Origin: Vibrio ulleungensis
GTDB lineage: Bacteria > Pseudomonadota > Gammaproteobacteria > Enterobacterales > Vibrionaceae
Direction: 5' to 3'
Assembly (NCBI RefSeq): GCF_016900875.1
Contig: NZ_JAFEUM010000003.1
Span: 372,001-436,000, forward strand
Length of the DNA: 64,000 nt
The translations under genes and the position numbers were made by a program. The notes under the pieces were generated by a model. The model did no database searches, was not told the origin of the DNA, and saw only the letters and a program-made list of their open reading frames with translations. Shown one piece after another: positions 61,003 to 64,000 of the stretch; position 1 is the stretch's first letter, and each line of letters opens with the position of its first letter.

Positions 61003-61031
61003 AAAAAACGGAGCCATTGGCTCCGTTTTTT
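61003..61031. terminator. Bidirectional terminator between clpA and infA
   Basis: CGGAGCC and GGCTCCG (61009-61015 and 61019-61025) pair around ATT, with six A residues before and six T residues after. It lies between convergent genes. Confidence 0.92.
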
Positions 61032-61051
61032 CTTTAAAGCTTGCGTCGATA

Positions 61052-61306
<255 letters not shown>

Positions 61307-61338
61307 TTACTGAATTTAGCCCTAATTTGGGCGGTATT

Positions 61339-62037
61339 TTACCCTTGCCAACGACGATTTACTAGCCTTTGATGAGGATTGAATTTAACTTTATAGTTCA
61401 TCGCCTGACAAGCATCGATTTGGTAACCTAGGTATAGCCAATCTAACTCTTTGATATTGCAATATTTAATCTGCAAGAGAACCGATAAAGTGCCTAGTGA
61501 AATGGCGTAATTTGGTTGATAAAATGTGTAAAATGCACTGGCACTTTTACTTAATGTGTCGGTTACTGCGACGGCAATGAGCTCTTTATCATCGTATATG
61601 TGTAAAAAGCGTGTAGAGATCCCATGGCTTTCAATGAATTGTTCAAAGTTTCTTTGGTTGGCTGGGTACATGCTACCCGTAGGATGTTTGGCTTCGATAT
61701 AGCGTTCATAAAGTGTAAACCATTGCTCATCGAGTTTACGCGCAACCACCAGTTGCAAATGTTTTGCTTTATTGAGTAACCTTTTTTGGCTACGTGAGGG
61801 AACAAAATCTTTGACAGGTATTCGGATAGCCTGGCACTCTTGGCATTGGTCGCAATGCGGCATGTAGATGGTTTTACCCGATCGCCTAAACCCATTGGCG
61901 AGTAACACTTCATAGCCTGCATTGTTGTGCATAGAGTCGTCCATGGCGATGGCTATTCTCTCAAGTTGGTTCTCGAGATAACTACAAGGATGGTTTTCTG
62001 TGTAACCAATTTGAATCTGCTTCAATTCTGATGTCAT
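61339..62037 (-). CDS. bpt: Aspartate/glutamate leucyltransferase (Bpt)
   Basis: This bacterial relative of the arginyl-transferases adds Leu to proteins with N-terminal Asp or Glu, making them ClpS targets. The 232-residue protein has the N-terminal Cys region NHPCSYLENQLERIA and the CDQCQECQ cluster, then KHLQLVVARKLDEQWFTLYERYI. The C-terminal part YLGYQIDACQAMNYKVKFNPHQRL matches the family. The start at 62037 overlaps the aat TGA as ATGA, with AGGATG upstream, so it is coupled to aat. Confidence 0.93.
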   Translation of the reverse strand: MTSELKQIQIGYTENHPCSYLENQLERIAIAMDDSMHNNAGYEVLLANGFRRSGKTIYMPHCDQCQECQAIRIPVKDFVPSRSQKRLLNKAKHLQLVVARKLDEQWFTLYERYIEAKHPTGSMYPANQRNFEQFIESHGISTRFLHIYDDKELIAVAVTDTLSKSASAFYTFYQPNYAISLGTLSVLLQIKYCNIKELDWLYLGYQIDACQAMNYKVKFNPHQRLVNRRWQG

Positions 62038-62750
62038 CCTAAACTCCATGGATTGGTCAGTACTTGTGCACCGTAAAAACTGGTGGGCATAGGACTTCCG
62101 TTACTGGTAAGTTTAGTCAAAAACTCTTCTCTTGAGATCACCATTGCGCCCAAGGTGGTCAAGTGAGGGTTCTCTAGCTGACAATCAATCAATGTGCCAC
62201 CGTTGTTAAAAAAATGGTGCTGGAAGACTGACATCGCGGTTTTGGAGGCATTATCCTCTAAGCTAAACATTGATTCGCCACAGAACACTTTGCCGATAGC
62301 AACACCGTACAACCCACCTACGAGCTTGTCCTTTTTCCACACCTCCACGCTGTGGCAAAGCTTGTGGTGTGCTAGTTCGATATAGGCATTAACCATCTCT
62401 TGGGTGATCCAGGTTTCTTCAACAGAGCGCGTTTCAGCGCACAATTTGATGACCGACTCCGTCGCTCGGTTGATGCTTACAGTAAATTTGGATTTTCGTA
62501 GTGTCTTGCGCATGGATTTAGAAAGGTGAAAAGAACTTTTGCTGATCACTGCACGGTTAGTGGGTGACCACCACAATATTGGTTCCCCGGGAGAAAACCA
62601 CGGAAAAATACCGCGTTGGTATGCACACCTCAATCTTTCGACGCTCAAGTCGCCTCCATAGGCCAATAGTCCGTCTGGATCATGTAATGCGCTGTCAACG
62701 GGTGGGAAATAGAGCTGGTCAGGGTGCAGGCTTGGAAGTTGGAGTCCCAT
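62034..62750 (-). CDS. aat: Leucyl/phenylalanyl-tRNA-protein transferase
   Basis: Aat adds Leu or Phe from charged tRNA to proteins with N-terminal Lys or Arg, marking them for ClpS-ClpAP. The 238-residue protein has FPPVDSALHDPDGLLAYGGDLSVERLRCAYQRGIFPWF and ILWWSPTNRAVI, then CGESMFSLEDNASKTAM, all conserved. It shares the ATGA overlap with bpt. The pair acts in the same pathway as the nearby clpS and clpA. Confidence 0.95.
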   Translation of the reverse strand: MGLQLPSLHPDQLYFPPVDSALHDPDGLLAYGGDLSVERLRCAYQRGIFPWFSPGEPILWWSPTNRAVISKSSFHLSKSMRKTLRKSKFTVSINRATESVIKLCAETRSVEETWITQEMVNAYIELAHHKLCHSVEVWKKDKLVGGLYGVAIGKVFCGESMFSLEDNASKTAMSVFQHHFFNNGGTLIDCQLENPHLTTLGAMVISREEFLTKLTSNGSPMPTSFYGAQVLTNPWSLG

Positions 62751-62917
62751 AATTCACTTACATCGATTAACTTAAAAAGTAGCAGCGAGAGCCTTTCGAC
62801 CTCGACGAGAGGCCAACGCATAATAATTCAAACAAAATGCGCGGTTATTGCTGGTTATTACGAATATTTTTCGTTAGTCTCGAAACTATAACATTTAGCT
62901 AAAGGATACCAAAATCG

Positions 62918-64000
62918 ATGGAAAGTTTGACGTTGACACCGATTGCAAAGGTTGACGGTGTCGTCAATTTACCGGGCTCAAAAAGCGTGTCGAACCGCGC
63001 ACTTTTGCTAGCGGCAATGGCAAAGGGCGAAACCAAATTAACCAATTTACTCGACAGTGATGACATACGACATATGTTGAATGCACTGACGTCACTTGGC
63101 GTTTCTTACCAGCTCTCTGACTGTAAGACAGAGTGCACCGTTCAAGGTTTGGGCGGAGTGTTTAACACGGAACAACCTTTGGAGCTGTTTTTAGGAAATG
63201 CTGGTACAGCGATGCGACCACTAGCCGCTGCATTGTGTATGGGGCAGGGTGAGTATGTGCTCACCGGTGAGCCGCGTATGAAAGAGCGCCCAATTGGTCA
63301 TTTGGTGGATGCACTTAAGCAAAGTGGTGCCGATGTCGAATACTTGGAAAACCCTAACTACCCACCGCTAAAAATTCATGCCGGTCAGTTATCGGGTGGT
63401 AAAGTATCGATTGATGGTTCAATTTCAAGCCAGTTTCTAACTGCTTATTTGATGGCGGCTCCAATGGCCTCTGGTGATACAGAAATCACCATTGAAGGCG
63501 ATCTTGTTTCTAAGCCTTATATCGATATTACACTGCATATTATGAGCCAATTTGGTGTTGAAGTGGCTAACCACAACTATCAAAAATTCGTAGTGAAGGG
63601 CAATCAGACATACCAATCACCCGGTACATTCTTGGTTGAAGGGGACGCCTCATCAGCGTCTTATTTTCTTGCAGCGGCTGCGATTAAAGGTGGCACTATA
63701 AAAGTCACGGGTATTGGCAAAAACAGTATTCAAGGCGATATTCAATTTGCAGATGCACTAGAAAAAATGGGTGCACAGATTGAGTGGGGCGACGATTATA
63801 TTGCGTCAAGCCGTGGTGAGCTTCGCGCGGTGGATCTCGATTTTAACCATATTCCCGATGCAGCGATGACAATCGCGACTGCAGCGTTATTTGCGCAAGG
63901 TACAACGGCAATACGTAACGTGTACAACTGGCGCGTGAAGGAAACAGATAGATTAGCCGCGATGGCGACAGAGCTACGTAAAGTAGGCGCCTCGGTGGTG
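62918..64000 (+). CDS. aroA: 5-enolpyruvylshikimate-3-phosphate synthase, 3' end cut off
   Basis: AroA joins shikimate-3-phosphate and phosphoenolpyruvate in the pathway to chorismate. 361 codons are visible, and the gene continues past the window edge. It starts [20 protein letters not shown] and has the substrate motif [34 protein letters not shown] and [22 protein letters not shown] lies about eleven bases upstream of the ATG. The full protein is expected to be about 426 residues, so some 65 residues are missing. Confidence 0.95.
   Translation, partial: MESLTLTPIAKVDGVVNLPGSKSVSNRALLLAAMAKGETKLTNLLDSDDIRHMLNALTSLGVSYQLSDCKTECTVQGLGGVFNTEQPLELFLGNAGTAMRPLAAALCMGQGEYVLTGEPRMKERPIGHLVDALKQSGADVEYLENPNYPPLKIHAGQLSGGKVSIDGSISSQFLTAYLMAAPMASGDTEITIEGDLVSKPYIDITLHIMSQFGVEVANHNYQKFVVKGNQTYQSPGTFLVEGDASSASYFLAAAAIKGGTIKVTGIGKNSIQGDIQFADALEKMGAQIEWGDDYIASSRGELRAVDLDFNHIPDAAMTIATAALFAQGTTAIRNVYNWRVKETDRLAAMATELRKVGASVV

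Overview
The window is an ordinary, densely coded stretch of a gammaproteobacterial chromosome, almost certainly from the Vibrionaceae. This is inferred from gene content and order: a ycfL-lpoB-thiK-ycfP-ndh run, CsiV and a PlzB-like PilZ protein on either side of mfd, a DUF3360 permease beside pflB, monomeric isocitrate dehydrogenase beside cspD-clpS-clpA, and bpt next to aat. I see no rRNA, tRNA, CRISPR array, insertion sequence, integron or prophage gene. Most genes are conserved housekeeping genes.

Layout. 1-3590 (+): envelope lipoproteins (COG3014 partial, YcfL, LpoB-like), ThiK and YcfP. 4044-5333 (+): ndh, with a perfect FNR-type site upstream. 5515-10447 (-): a PlzB-like protein, mfd and csiV. 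10634-13789 (+): lolCDE. 13850-20433: a DUF2062 gene (-), then comEC, msbA, lpxK, a small ycaR gene and kdsB (+), mostly lipid A and LPS inner-core supply. 20789-25174 (+): an RND efflux pair. 25244-27541 (-): a GGDEF-EAL protein with a damaged GGDEF motif. 27979-29564 (+): a TetR regulator with an MDR oxidoreductase and a probable autoregulated promoter. 29605-34433 (-): the yeaG-yeaH-ycgB stress module. 34630-42120 (-): yfbU, a CbiM-like permease, pflA, an LpxR-type lipid A deacylase, pflB and a DUF3360 permease, i.e. a fermentation locus with envelope and transport genes inside it. 42562-44052 (+): a large unknown lipoprotein. 44368-47475 (+): a four-gene basic amino-acid ABC transporter. 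47592-48398 (-): xthA. 48658-50760 (+): a chemoreceptor. 50826-54826 (-): rluE, mnmA, hflD, purB. 55131-57359 (+): icd. 57450-62750: cspD (-), clpS-clpA (+), infA (-), bpt and aat (-), which together give a full bacterial N-degron pathway. 62918-64000 (+): aroA, cut by the window edge.

The genes form several functional groups: envelope biogenesis (LpoB-like, CsiV, LolCDE, MsbA, LpxK, KdsB, LpxR), anaerobic and redox metabolism (Ndh, PflB, PflA, with FNR-like sites), and regulated proteolysis (ClpS, ClpA, Aat, Bpt). I found no clearly novel multi-gene system. The best leads are the DUF3360 permease where a formate channel would be expected, the orphan CbiM-like permease coupled to pflA, the large lipoprotein, a 19-nt intergenic repeat, and several regulatory sites.
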